This document shows positions 22,220-35,361 of a stretch of 64,000 bases of DNA, piece after piece. Made by a program: the position numbers and the translations under genes. How positions within the stretch are numbered: the first letter of the stretch is position 1; each line of letters starts with the position of its first letter. The notes beneath the pieces were generated by a model. It worked only from the letters and a program-made list of their open reading frames with translations. It was not told the DNA's origin and did no database searches. Origin of the DNA: Artocarpus heterophyllus (lineage: Eukaryota > Streptophyta > Magnoliopsida > Rosales > Moraceae); the NCBI GenBank assembly GCA_025403435.1, contig CM046341.1, positions 18,065,460 to 18,129,459 of the forward strand, in the 5' to 3' direction.

Positions 22220-24254
22220 TGTTGGTAAAATAGTACGTAGCAGAATTTTAAAAGTTTTTACATCAGAGTATTTTCCAAAACACAAGTTTAACATGCTATA
22301 TGCATAAATTAAACAGATCTTACTAACCTTTGATTACCAAAGAACCCTTGCAAAACATGAAGAGAAGTAACGTTCTAGAAGAGCCTCAACTAACTGGTCT
22401 TCTTTGCTATTCTCTATCCACGACCAGAGTAAGTGTGGGCTCACACGTACAGCTCTTCCACCAGGTGACTCTCCTTCCAACCAATCGAGAGAACCCAAAG
22501 CTAGTGTTCGCTATTTGTGAACAAAAGTTCTCAGGGAGTTTTCAGATTCTCACCAGCATAGTATTGCTCTTAATCTCTTAATTGATCTAGGTAACTCTTA
22601 AGACTTACTCCATATTTATAGAGGTTGGTCCCAGGGTCAGTCCTTATCAGATTAGGTCTCAAAAATTCATGCCAGAATCAAAATCGAATCAATATCTAAA
22701 AAGATCCGTGTAAAAACGCAATGATCTTATCCTTCACTCATCGGTAGGCCGATCAGAATGATCGACAGGCTGAACAGCCCCATCGGCGGGCCAAACGTGT
22801 AGATCGATAGGCCAAACTGTCGAATAAATATCTCCACGAATCTTTTATTTTCCATCCAAGATTTTATAGGATAAAGTCTCATTTTTAATGCAAATAACCC
22901 AATAGAGAAGTTTTCTGATGAAAAACAACTTTATCTAGATAATCTCTAAGAAAATAAATGAATTCTCAATAATTCTACAAGTTTATCTTGATCTAATTTA
23001 TCCAAAGTTAAATCAACCGATAAACAGAAAAGAATTATCCGATACTAATAATTCAACAAGTTTATCTTGAATTAATTTTATCACAAAATTAATTCAACTG
23101 ATAAACAGACATGAATTATTTGATTCTTCCAAATTTTAACCAATCTAATAAATCTGACATAAGTTACCAATTATTGAAAAAGCACGCCGTAACGTTACAA
23201 GATGTTGTGAGCTAGGAAAGGGGACCAAATGGACCTATATAGTTCAAGCTCCTGATAATTCTGAAACCCAATATCCCATATATACATTCCATAATTATTA
23301 ACTCTAATGCTACTCCAATAAAAGCTTGGAGTTGCACTCTCGAACTACATAGAATTACGAAGCTCATATAGCTAAGTCTCCATGACATATCATAGTGTAT
23401 CGTATCCTCATATGATTATCCATAATCGGCTTAAGGACAAGTTCTGTCTTACATTCCTGATTATTTTTATCTTACGTTCCATTATCTCACAATTGAAAAA
23501 CTTACCATCCAAAGACAGTATACCATTCGGTTACACCAATGTATCCAAATGGTTGAGCGCTCCAGTTTTCCAATTATAGGATAACGCATATAAGAGGATA
23601 TTATTACTCCTAAAGAGAAGCTATGGATTCCATATCTATGAATAACAGGTCTACGCTATCAAGAGTCATGCCTCCAATGTACCAGCATGCATACCACTAT
23701 TAAGATGTGGGTGTCACCCTTTGGTACATCAAAAGACACAAGTCAAGACCACGGGCCCACTATTCATCTTAGGATTAAGATACAATACAAATAATTGTCT
23801 AAAGTGAATCGATTTGCTAAGATAGAATTATTAATCCAAATCTATTCACTTTATGTTCCGATCCAACACATCGTCACCTATGACAACGTGCCAATGTTTC
23901 TATTCACAGAGTCCACCTCCGATGGTCAAGACAAACTATCTCCCAATAGGGATATAGACAACATAACAATCTTTACATGAATAAAGCATCCAACTTTATT
24001 CCCTCGATTGCGGATCTTATGATTTAGACCATCACCTTAAGAATCGTGTTTTTCGCATAATCTATCTATCATATGCCCAATTCTTAAGGTTTAGACCGAT
24101 AGTCTTAGACTATTGTTTGCTTAACATACATTCAACAAATATGAACGTAAAGAGGACAAGATTCGGTATATAAATAATAAACGAATTCTTTATTGATAAA
24201 AATGTCTCCAAAAACTTATTACATTTTTACTCCTTAGGGCATACATGTCTAACA
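22220..24254 (-). repeat. 5' LTR of copia D (right in + coordinates)
   Basis: 2035 bp, TGTTGGTAAAATAGTACG to GGGCATACATGTCTAACA, followed by the target duplication CATCT. Carries the four-unit GC-rich block at 22748-22815. Confidence 0.93.
22740..22817. repeat. 21-bp GC-rich tandem units, LTR D right
   Basis: GCCGA or variants (GCTGA, GCCAA) start at 22748, 22769, 22790 and 22811, again exactly 21 apart, although three of four cores have point changes. Spacing is kept better than sequence. Confidence 0.9.
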
Positions 24255-24933
24255 CATCTTGACATCATCGACCAAATCTCGTAGTCAAGAGCGATAGCTA
24301 TGGATAAGAGAATATGGGTGGACTTAAGCATGGTCACAAGCGAAAAGGTTTCTTTGTAATCGACCCCTTCTTTTTACGTGTATCCCTAGCTACCAGTCTA
24401 GCCTTATAGGTTTCAACCTTCCCATTTGCTCCTCTTTTTCTCTTATAAATCCACTTACACCCTATGGGTTTTACCTCTTCGGGAAGATCTACAAGTTCCC
24501 AGACTTGATTATTCTCCATAGACTTCATCTCATTATTCATAGATTTGTCCAGAGCTTTGAATCAACATCCTCTATAGCCTTTGCAAAAGTGTAAGGATCC
24601 CTGTCATGTTCAACTGGTTCGGCCAAGTAGGCTTCACCATTGAACATATACCTCTCGGGTTAACGCCCGATCCTCCCACTACGCCAAAGCCCCTTTAGTT
24701 GTTGTTCAGTTGGTTTTTCTACATTGATTGGATTGGTTTCAAACAGAACCCCTAGAGTGATTGAATCACATACCAACACCTCAAGTACCACTTTACTTCG
24801 AGGCTTAAAGTTATTCATGTAACTTTCCTCAAGGAATATTGCATTCGTTGAAACCACAACTTTATTCTCTTTTAGGTAATAGAAATAACCCTCTTTAGTC
24901 CCTTTTGAAAATCCTACAAACACACAAACTTCC
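24255..24933 (-). pseudogene. copia E RT start and integrase tail
   Basis: Minus segment 24540-24334 reads [26 protein letters not shown], the conserved start of copia RT, and 24941-24660 reads the integrase C-terminal GFSKGTKEGYFYYLKENKV with [13 protein letters not shown] linker. Continuous with 14652 on one side (across D) and 27857 on the other (across F). Several frameshifts. Confidence 0.9.
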
Positions 24934-25184
24934 TGTAACACCCACCTATTTTTATGTAATGAATCACATTAAGTTAGTAAAGACGTTAAGGAAATTTTAT
25001 TAATAATTTATGTTATATGTTATGATATATGATTTTTAATGTTACTAACCTTTATGTCAAGTTTTATGACAAGTGACTACCGCATGGAATCGTTGTGCTC
25101 AAGTGTTCATGAGTATTTTAATGTATGTTTATTTATGATGCAATGATGAATTGAATGCTTTAATGTATGACATTTAAGGACAGT

Positions 25185-25290
25185 TTGATAGGCCGAAACG
25201 TCTGCCCAAGATCGGTAGGCCAAAGGAAACCATCGGCAGGCCAAACTTGGTGGAACCGGCAGGCCGAAGGGGAAAATCGACAAGCCGAAC
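25185..25290. repeat. GC-rich units, left cluster of solo LTR F
   Basis: GCC of the core (GGCAGGCCGAA and variants) at 25192, 25219, 25240, 25263 and 25284. Centre AG, as in the copia LTRs. One unit is CATCGGCAGGCCAAAC, nearly the same as in copia D. Confidence 0.85.
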
Positions 25291-27339
25291 ACAGCTAACG
25301 AGCAGTCAGCAGAAATCTCTCCAAATTTATGGCTAAGATAATTACGTTAAATGGGTGATTTATTGTGATTAATTGACATATTAATGGAATAATTTTGTCA
25401 GTTAAGGAAATTAAAAGGTTGACTTCACATTGATTTGTGTCATTTTAAATGGTTTCCTATTTTTAGAGGGCAAAAATATGGCAAGTAAGACTAGAGTTTT
25501 GACTTTCCCTCTTTTCTCTCCTTCCTCCATGCCAATTGCTGTCAAACACTCAGAAAATTTTGACTTAATGGAGGGTAATGAATTTTCATTATGCTCATTA
25601 CGTTAAAAAAATTTTTAACATTCTATTCCTTAGTTTTTTTTCTCTCATCTTCTCACTCTTCTCTCTCTCAGTTCTGAGACGATTTCTAATTTCTTTCTTT
25701 CTCTTCTTTTCTCCACGAATTCCATCCTCCTTCTCTCTTAAAAAAAAAATTCTCTGTATGTATTGAAAGAAAAAGTTATATTTCGTTGGTTAAATTCAAG
25801 AAATTTGAGAAGAAAATTGTGAGGTAAGGACTCAGTTTTCTGGTGTTTTTGTAAAGCATTTCTCCTCCTCCAATCGTCTGCAATATCTTTCCCCAGGTAT
25901 TGTATTTTGTCTTGAGTTTTTAATATGATGTTCATGTATGTATTATGTGATGTTTATCCAAGATTCATGTCATTTCGGTGTTCTATGAAAAATATGAATT
26001 TTCTATCCTCTACCCTTCACAGTAAAATATTACTGTTTGACTATGATGCATGAAAAATGTAATGTTTATTCAAGGGGTAAATGAATGATGTTTTTCATGA
26101 AAATTGACAAGAATGATTATATGTTATGTTACGAAATTTCTATGAGAAAACTGTTTTAATAATGTTATTTTTAGATTTTTGTTTTATAAAATGTTTTATA
26201 TGTTTAAATGATTTTGATTGATGATGAAATAATTCTATGATATTGAAATGCATGATAATAAGATGTTTCTATGAATTTTAAAATATATGTATTTTAAATT
26301 ATTAGAAAAACGTTTTCAAAAGATTTTCATGTTTATAATGTATGAAATGTTTTGATGATAATATTTAAGGAAGCATGTTGTGAATGATGTTTATATGAGA
26401 TGAATGTATATATGAATGAATGTTATATGAATTGATGTTTTATGATAAGTATTAATTTTATTGTATTTTTAAATGGATGAATGACATGAACACTCAAAGG
26501 AATGAGCACATCGAGACCGTGACGTCACCACCAAAAGTATATTAAGGTTAAGTAAGTTAGCGTTAAGGTAAGTACATTCTCACCTGCAATATGACATGTT
26601 TTACAAGGTTTGATGATATGGTCACAATGATATTCGTGATGATTTATGGTTATTTTCCTTAAAGGATTTCTTATGAAAGATTATCATGATTTAAAATTAT
26701 GCATGTATGATGATGACATGTTTTAAAGTTGAAAATTATGTATATATGTATCACCTAATAAGTGTTGCACACCAATGTTATGAAATGATATGTTATGATG
26801 TCATGTTTGGTTTGGGATTAGCTACCCTTCTCCTCTCATGATGGCGTGCCTACAATGATGTTCATGGTGCAACACTTGGGCCCTTAAGATAAAATGGAAC
26901 AAGTTTTATTATGGTCAATGTAATAGAAGATATGTTTATATGAAATTGTGCTTAAGGCACTTTTATATTATGATGATGACAATGATGATGTATATGAAAT
27001 GTTTTAAATTGTGAGAATTATATGTACTTACTAAGCATTAGCTAAATCATGTTTTATGTCATGTTGCAGATAAGGGTAAGAAAATCATGGACTAGGTGGA
27101 GGACATGGGAAGGCGTGTGAGCACTAAGCATGATGAATTGTAACCGGAAGAATGCCAAGGAAAAATGATTTTATGTTTTAAATGAAGTTTTATATTTTGA
27201 ACATTATTTTTATGTTAAGTTTTAAGAATACTTGAACTATGATTTTATATTTTATTTTACCATTTTAAAGAATTTTGATCTTTCGCATTTTTATTAAAAA
27301 GTTAAATCTGTTTTACAAAATAAGTTTTTCTCAAGGATT

Positions 27340-27500
27340 TCGGCTCGGTCGGCCTGCCGATGTCCGAAAGTTTGGCCTGCCGATTACATTTTAGGCCTAC
27401 CGGACAATGATGAGTTTTTAAGCCAGGTTTGCAAAGTCTCTGCCAGCCTGCCAGTTGAGAAACTCTGGCCTGCCGAAGTCCCATGTTCGGCCTACCGAAC
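27340..27500. repeat. GC-rich units, right cluster of solo LTR F
   Basis: Core starts at 27349, 27372, 27392, then after 51 bp at 27443, 27465 and 27487 (spacing 22, 22). Centre CT (TCGGCCTGCCGA), so it is complementary to the left cluster of the same LTR and matches the two-block layout of the copia leaders. Confidence 0.85.
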
Positions 27501-27856
27501 TATGGGAGCAAGTAATTTTTAAGTGATGTGATGATTAATGAGATATGATGTGATGTTTTTATAAGTTATGATTTTACAAAGTGGTATATCTATTTTATTA
27601 AAATAAGTCTATGATTAACTTAAAGTATAATTGCATTATTTATGGTATGGAATAAGTTAAGCAACGTTATTTAACAATGTTAAGTTATAAAAAAAAAAAA
27701 CATATGAATGAATGGATCCTAGTTATGTATGTTTAAATATATTTACAAATTAAAGTATCGTATAAGTTTTTGTAATTATGTTTATGTTTAAAGTTTAAAC
27801 AAGTATGAATGTATGAATGTAACGACATCTGTGACGTCCGTAAGGGGGGCGTTACA

Positions 27857-27974
27857 CTTCCAAACGTGCTTCCAACCTATTCACTTCCTTGTACAGGAGA
27901 TGAGTCAGACATCCCCATATGCGAATATGGTTTAAGGATGTTTTCCTACCTATCCACAACTCGTGACGAATTTT
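27857..27974 (-). pseudogene. copia E integrase fragment
   Basis: 118 bp reading, on the minus strand, the family text HELW(I/T)[14 protein letters not shown] with LEARLEV at the left. It begins with the right CTTCC of solo LTR F and ends at the left target duplication of element G (ATTTT, 27970-27974). Confidence 0.88.
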
Positions 27975-30013
27975 TGTTAGAAAAAATAATACGCAGCAGA
28001 ATTTTAAAATTTTTATATTAGAGTATTTTTCAAAACACAAGTTTGACATGCTAGATGCATAAATTAACCAGATCTTACTAACCTTTGAATGCCGAAGAAC
28101 TCCAACAATCCGTGAAGAGAAGTAACGTTCCAAAAGGACCTCAACCAACTGGCCTTCTTTGCTATTTTCTATCCACAATCAGAGTGAGTGTGGGCTCATA
28201 CGTACAGCTCTTCCACCAGGTGACTCTCCTTCCAACCAATTGAGAGAACCCAACGTTGGTGTTTGTGATTTGTGAACAATAGCTCTCAGGGAGTTTCAGA
28301 ATCTCACTATCACTAGTAGAGTGTCACTCTTAATCTCTCAATTTATCTAAACAATAATAAGACTCACTCTTTTTTTATAGAGGTTGGGTCCAGGAGTCAG
28401 TCCTTACTAGATAATGCCTCAAAATTCAAATTAAAATCAAATTCAGATCAATATCTAATGAAATCCACGTGAAAACACGTGATCTGTTTATCGTGCGGTC
28501 GGCATGCCGATTTGTCTAACTGGCATGTCGAACATGCCCCATCGACAGACCAAACTTGAAGATCAGCATGCTAAACTGTTGAAAAAAGATCTCAGTAAAT
28601 CTTTTATTTTCCACCTGAGATTCTATAAGATAAAGTCTCAGTTTTAATTCAAATAACCCAATAAAAAAGTTATCTAATTAAAACAACTTTATCTAAATAA
28701 TCTCTAGGAAAATAAATGAATTCCTAACAATTCTGGAAGTTTATCTTGATTTAATTTATTCAAAATTAAATCAACTGATAAACAGACAAGAATTATCCGA
28801 TCCCAATAATTCAACAAGTTTATCTTGAATTAATTTTGTCACAAAATTAATTCAACTGATAAACAGACATGAATTTTTTGATTCTTTCGAATTTCAACCA
28901 ATCTAATAAATCTAATATAAGTCATCAATTATTGAAAAAGCACGCCGTATCGTTACAGGATTTTGTGAGCTAGCAAAGGGGACCTGATGGACCTATATAG
29001 TTCAAGCTCCCGATAATTATGAAATCCAATATCCCAGATATACATTCCATAATTATCAACTCTCACACTACTCCACTAAAAGCTTGGAGCTACACTCTTG
29101 AACTAGTTAGAATTATGAAGCCTGTATAGCCAAGTCTCCATGACATATCATAGTGTATCGAATCCCTATAGGATTATCCATAATTGGCTTAAGGACAAGT
29201 TCTGTCTTACCTTCCTGATTATTTTTATCTTATGTTCCATTATCTCACCATCGAAAAACTTACTATCCAAAGACAGTACACCATTCGGTTACACCTATGT
29301 ATCTAAATGGTTGAACGCTCTAGTTTTTCAATTACAGGATAGCGTATATAAGAGGGGTATCACTACTCCTAAAGAGGAGCTATGGATTCCTTATCTATGA
29401 ATAACAGGTCTACACTATCAAGAACATGCCTCCAACGTACCGGCATGCACATCACTATTAAAATGTGGGTGTCACCATTTGGTACATCAAAAGTCACAAG
29501 TCAAGACAACAAGCCCACTATTCATTTCAAGATAAAGATACAATACAAATGATTGTCTAAAGTGAATCGATTTGCTGAGACAGAATTATTAATCTAAATC
29601 AATTCACTTTTTGTCCCGAACCAACACATTGTCACCTATGATAATGTGCCGATGTTTCTATTCACGGAGTCTACCTCCGATGGCCAAGACAGACCATCTC
29701 CCAATAGGGATATAGACAACATAACAATATTTACATGAATAAAGTGCCCAACTTTATTCCCTTGATTGCAGATCTTATGATTTAGACTGTCACCTTAAAA
29801 ATCGTGTCTTCCACATAACCTGTCCATCATATGCCTAATTCTTAAAGGTTTAGACCGACAGTCTCAGACTATTGTTTGCTTAACATATATTCAACATATA
29901 TGAACATAAAGAGGATAAGATTTGGTATATAAACAATAAATAAATTCTTTATTAATAAAAATGTCTCCAAAAACTTATTATATTTTTACTCCTTAAGACA
30001 TATATGTCTAACA
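27975..30013 (-). repeat. 3' LTR of copia G
   Basis: 2039 bp, TGTTAGAAAAAATAATACGC to CATATATGTCTAACA, followed by ATCTCCCACTTGG, the reverse complement of the polypurine tract. Carries GC-rich units at 28506-28575. Confidence 0.92.
28496..28577. repeat. GC-rich tandem units, LTR G left
   Basis: Units at 28506, 28527, 28548 and 28570 (21, 21, 22). The first core, TCGGCATGCCGA, is a perfect 12-bp palindrome. Later units have decayed (GTCGA, GACCA, GCTAA). Confidence 0.85.
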
Positions 30014-33000
30014 ATCTCCCACTTGGACTAAATGAGTAAATATGACAAATCTCGCATCCCTATAGCTTCCACGTGCCTCTCAAAGACTCTCCCAGTAAGT
30101 GTCTTCGCAAATGGATTAGCTAAATTGTCCTCTAACGTGATTTTGCACACCGTGACATGCCCGCCCTCAATGAAGTCCTTTATCATGTGATACTTTCGAT
30201 CAATATACTTACCCTTCTTGTGAAATCTTGGTTCCTTAGCATTAGCTACCACCATACTGTTATCATAGTACAGTGATACCGCCTTATCCATAATAGAAAC
30301 TACCTCAAGATCCCTAAGGAACTTACGGAGCTGCACTGCTTCTTTTGAAGCATCACTAGCTGCCACATACTTGGCCTCCATTGTTGAATCTGAAATGCAA
30401 TCTTGTTTCACACTTCTCCAACTGATGGCACCGCCGCCAAGAGTAAACACAAACCCCAAAGTCGATCTCCTAGAATCAAAACAGGATTGAAAATCTGAGT
30501 CAGTATATCCTAGAGGAGTTAAGTCCTCACCCAGATACACAAGTATATACCCTCGTGTCCTTATCAGGTGCTTGAAATTATTCTTAACCGCAACCCAGTG
30601 GTTCAGTCTTGGATCCACCTGAAATCGACTTACAATCCCGACAGCATAACAAATATTCGGTCGTGTACAAAGCGTGGCATACATGAGACTACCCACTGTC
30701 GAAGCATAAGGCACCTTCTTCATGTATTCTCTTTCTTCCTCAGACTTTGGAGAGTATTTCTTAGAAAGAGTAATTCTAGACCTAGATGGTTGCCCACCTT
30801 CTTGGAATCCTGCATTGCAAACCTCTAGAGAATTTTATCTATGTAGCTAGCTTGTGACAAAGCTATCATTTTGTTAATCCTATCCCAAAAGATCTGGATA
30901 CCGACAACAAAATTAGCCTTACTTAAGTCCTTCATGTCAAATTGCTTGGTCAACCATAGTTTAACCAATAACAATGCCCCAATGTCATTGCCAATTAGCA
31001 AAATGTCATCTACATAGAGTAGCAGAAAAACCACCTTTCCATCCTTAATGTGTTTTTAAACACATGGCTCATCCACATTTTGTGAGAACTCATAGGTCTT
31101 GATAACCTAATCAAATCTTATGTTCCAAGAACGGGAAGCCTGCTTAAGTCTATAAATTGACTTTAGTAGCTTACAAACCTTACCCTCTTAACCCTTGACC
31201 TTGAACCCGTTTGGTTGTTCCATATAAATGGGCTCATCAAGATAGCCATTTAGAAAAGCCGTCTTGACATCCATCTGCCAAATCTCGTAGTCGAGAGCAG
31301 CAGCTATGGACAAGAGAATCTAGATGGACTTAAGCATAGCTACAGGCGAAAAATTTTTCTCATAATCGATTCCTTCCTTTTGCATGTAACCCTTAGCTAT
31401 CAGTCTAGCCTTAAAGGTTTTGACCTTTCCATGAACTCGTCTTTTCCTCTTGTAGATCCACTTACACCCTATGGGTTTTACCCCTTCGGGAAGATCTATA
31501 AGTTCCCAGACTCGATTAGTCTCCATAGACTTCATCTCTATGTTCATGGCCTCTGTCTAGAGTTTTGAATCAACATCCTCCATAGCCTTTGTGTAAGTAT
31601 AAGGATCCCTATCATGTTCATCCGGTTCAGCCAAAAAGGCCTCCCTATTGAACATATATCTCTTGGGTTGACGCCCGATCCTCCCGCTACGTCGAAGCCC
31701 CTTAGGTTGTTCTTCAAGTTTGTTTGGTTTTTCTACACTGATCGAAATGGTTTCATTTGGAACCTCTAGAGTGATTGGATCACTCCTTAACTCCTCAAGC
31801 ACCACTTTGCTTCGAGGTTTAAAGTCATCCATGTAACTTTCCTCCAGGAAAGTTGCATTAGTTGAAACCACGACTTTATTTTCCTTTGGGTTATAGAAAT
31901 AACCCCCTTTAGTCCCTTTTGGATATCCTACAAACACATAAACTTCCGAACGTGCTTCCAACTTATTTGGATCCTTAAACAAGACATGAGCCAGACATCA
32001 CCATATGCGAATATGGTTTAAAGATGTCTTCCTGTCTGTCCACAACTCGTGAGAAGTTTTAGGGACCAATTTTGAAGGCATATTGTTCAAAAGATAACAT
32101 GCGGTTTGTAGTGCATATCCCCAAAAGGATAAAGGCAATGATGAATAACTCATCATGGGCCTTACCATGTCTAATAAAGTTTTATTCCTTCTCTCTGCTA
32201 TGCCATTCTGTTGTAGAGTGCCCGGTGCAGTCAAATGGGATAAAATCCCATTCTCTAATAAGTGTCCTAAAAACTCATCAGAAAGGTATTCTCCACCTCG
32301 ATCGGATCAAAGTGCGTTTATGGGTTTACCCAATTGTTTTTCCACTTTAGCCTGAAACTCCTTGAAGTTGTCATAAGTTTTGTTTTTGTGGTGCATCAGG
32401 TACACATACCTATATCTTGAGTAATCATCAATAAAAGTGATAAAATACTTATACCCTCCACGTGCCTAGATGTTCGTCGGTCCACAAACATCACTATGCA
32501 CAAGTTCTAGAACCCATTCGGCACTATTGCCCTTAGTTCCGAATGGTCTTTTGGTTAATTTACCCTCCAAACAAGATTCACATTGAGGTATAGATTCCAC
32601 CTTTAAGTGACTTAAAGGTCCATCCCTTACCAGCTTTTGAATCCTATTCATGTTAATATGACCAAGGTACAAATGCCAAAGATAAGTCTTATTAGAGTGA
32701 GAAGTTTTAAGTCTTTTAGAGTTATTATCATTCATCTCAGCATTAAGCAGTAAGTCCATTTAGGTTTGATAAAATATAGATTATTTTGCATCCATCCAGA
32801 CCAGATAAAAGATTTGTTTTTACGAATCACTACTTTATTATTAAAAGAAACCAAATAGGAGTTTTTAAATAAACAAGCTACAAAAATTAAATTCCTTTTA
32901 AATTTAGAAACATAAAAACAATCATGCAAAATTAAATTCCTATAAGTATCAAAATAAAGATGGACATCTCCCATTGCTTTTGCCAAGACCAAGGATCCAT

Positions 33001-33924
33001 CGTCCATCTGAAGCGGGAAGTCTTCATGAAGTAGACTTCTCGTTTCTTTAAACCCCTACAGAGAAACACAAACATGATTAGTTCCACCAGAATCTATGAC
33101 CCAAATGTCATTAGATTCCCTAACCAAACAAGTTTCTAAATACAGAAGATCACACCTACCTCCTTTGGAAAGGAAGTCCTTGCAATGCTTCTTGATATGC
33201 CCGACCTTCCTATAGAAGAAGCACTTAAGCTTCTTTGGGTTCTTCTTCTTCTTTTTCTTGCTCTTGTTGTTAGCAGGAGTATAAGACTTCCCACTTTTGG
33301 CCCGTTGCTTCTTTTCATTCCCAAAATTAGGATTGGAACCTAAAGCAGCTGCCAAATTGGTCTCTCCACCCGTAAGAGACTCCTTGATTAGCAATTCAAA
33401 CTCCTGCAACTGTTTCATTAATTCTGTTAAGGTCATATTCCACCTATTGCACAAATAAAAAGTAGCACAAATTAAATGTTGGCTCCATTGGTTTGTGCCT
33501 CAGCAAGGTAACTCATGACCAATATCATATGCTCTTTTCTAGATGTCCCTGGCCTCTTCTTATAGTTAAGAAGTTTCGAAGAGTCCCTTGCCTCTTAGTT
33601 AAGGCCTGGCCTCCAAACATGTCTTTTAGACTTATCCAAGATCTGCTTAGCAGTCTCATAATCCTCATGCTGAGCCTACAGCACATTATTCATGCCAGCC
33701 ATAACATAGCAGCAGGCTTGATCATTTGCATCTTTTCAACGATCATATGCTTGGAATTGATTTTTGGTGGAATCTCCCATAGTCTTAGGAGGACAAGGGG
33801 TTGTCAGCACAAATTTTAGTTTCTCAAAAGAAAGGATGATATCCAGGTTCTGTTTCCAATCATTATAATTCTCTCCGGTTAATTGGTTTATGCCAAGTAT
33901 CAAAGATAAAGCGTTTTTAGACAT
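30014..33924 (-). pseudogene. copia G gag-pol, fragmented
   Basis: Minus order: gag start at 33924, MSKNALSLILGINQLTGENY then NDWKQNLDIILSFEKLKF; gag with knuckle CFFYRKVGHIKKHC (one Cys replaced by Tyr) and protease VIDSGGTNHVC in 33454-33056; pre-integrase LWHLYLGHINM (32759-32466); integrase [16 protein letters not shown] (32234-31998); linker 31982-31557; RT start 31547-31320; RT box LLLYVDDILLIGND (31034-30825); RNase H 30723-30028 ending NLANPFAKTLTGRVFE. Stops between all pieces. Confidence 0.92.
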
Positions 33925-35361
33925 TTTTAATCTACAATAAAGAATCATATACCAAACATAAGCAAACATACCATAATAATTTAGTAAGATAACACAATCA
34001 TGTAAAAACATACAAGTGTGTTTATGTGTCAAAACATACAAGTGTGTTTATGTGTCAAAACATACAAAATTAACATGAGTGTATAACCATCGTTTCAATA
34101 TTTTATCCATGATTATAATCACCACCTAGGGGTATGCAACCATATATCATGCTAAAATACCTTATCCTCTCGGAGATCCAACCTGGTATAGATAGAAATC
34201 CCTTCCTAGGGGTCGAGACCACCATGTTATTCCTATGGACCAACGATGGAGGCCTTAGGTCCTCTCTTCAAAAACCTTCTCCCACTCAATCTTTTGAAAT
34301 CAAGGTTTTATTTTTAAAAAAATGAATGAACAAATTTTAATTGAGCGGCATTCCCTATTCTATATGGCATGTTATCAATATATATGGCAAATCATCTTAT
34401 AATGCAGACAAGTAAAGCAATCAAGTAAAGCTACAAGCAAAATAACAATAAATAACCGTAATATTATGGTTCCACCCTAGAGAATAGAAAACAAAGATTA
34501 CAAGAGAATAATCGAAACATTTTATCGATTCTTCATCCTTGAATCCTCAAGCTATATCCTTCTTCATGTAATGTCCATCTTCAAGTCTTCAATCCCATAT
34601 GAATCAAATACTCCATATTTTCGGTCATATCCAAATATAATGTTTCTCAGAATTGTCCCAAAGTAATATTAAAATTACACCGAAAACTACACCTTTTTTG
34701 AAAGTTTGACCTACCAAACTAGAAGTTTGACCTGTCGCCAGAGCCACCTAATTTCTGCCCCACTGACGGCCTATCGAACCTCAAGTCTGGCCTGTCGATC
34801 TGTGACCATCGGCTTGCCGAACTAGAGGGTTCGACATGCCGACCGAGCAAGAATCACCCTTTTCTAGAAAATACAGTTTTTAATGCAATTTATCAATTTT
34901 ATTTTCAACAATTCAAAAACATAAAATTAGAGACTCAAGAAATACCTGGGGACGCTATCATCCATCTTCTAAATGCGGTTCTAGGTCCGTCTTCTCCGAA
35001 TGATTATTTATTTACAAAAATTGTTACAAATTTGAAATTAAATAATAATTCCTAGATGAAGATAATAGTCCGCCATCTATTTACATGAAAAACCGAGATA
35101 CATATTCTAACCTCTAAGGAACCATAACCGGTATAATTTAAATTAATTAATAATTAATTAAATAATAATTTAATCAACCATAATTAATTAATAAACATTC
35201 ACCATATAATCCATGACAACATAAAGTTATATAGAAACCTAGGGTACCAACTCTCTATAAAATTAAATTCAAGCGTAGGAAAGATCAAGATCACATTATT
35301 ATACATATAGCATGATCACAAAATCGTAAATTTACGTGAAAACCATGGCTCTGATACCAAT
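33925..35361 (-). other. 5' leader of copia G, with primer-binding site and a 26-bp tandem duplication
   Basis: Next to the 5' LTR, the minus strand reads TTGGTATCAGAGCCATGG (about 35344-35361), the initiator-Met tRNA primer site. At about 34012-34065 the phrase catacaagtgtgtttatgtg is directly repeated (period 26), and part of the leader kept in D and I is deleted after it. Carries GC-rich units at 34706-34845. Confidence 0.85.
34706..34845. repeat. GC-rich tandem units, leader of G (2 + 4)
   Basis: Cores at 34706 and 34727, then 39 bp to 34766, 34787, 34809 and 34831 (21, 22, 22). The last four and the 39-bp gap keep exactly the register of D and I; the first two units are missing. Confidence 0.88.

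Larger units (their letters stand above)
14653..24254 (-). mobile_element. Ty1/copia element D (family 1), full length, 9602 bp
   Basis: Two LTRs of 2033 and 2035 bp flank a 5.5-kb interior. A perfect 5-bp target duplication CATCT lies at 14648-14652 and 24255-24259, inside the RT of element E. LTR ends are intact (TGTTGG...CTAACA in + coordinates). The LTR termini are nearly identical by eye, so it is relatively young. It is not autonomous: the gag N-terminus with its ATG is deleted and pol has stops. Confidence 0.95.
24934..27856. mobile_element. Solo LTR F, gypsy-type, 2923 bp
   Basis: Starts TGTAACACCC and ends GGGCGTTACA, an imperfect terminal inverted repeat typical of one class of plant gypsy LTR. 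It is flanked by a perfect CTTCC duplication (24929-24933, 27857-27861) inside the integrase of element E. No coding domain, primer site or second LTR is present, so this is a solo LTR; orientation is uncertain. A CT-rich stretch (25500-25740) followed by GAG|GTAAGG (about 25823) looks like a leader with a splice donor. Both ends carry clusters of the GC-rich unit otherwise found in the copia elements. Confidence 0.82.
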
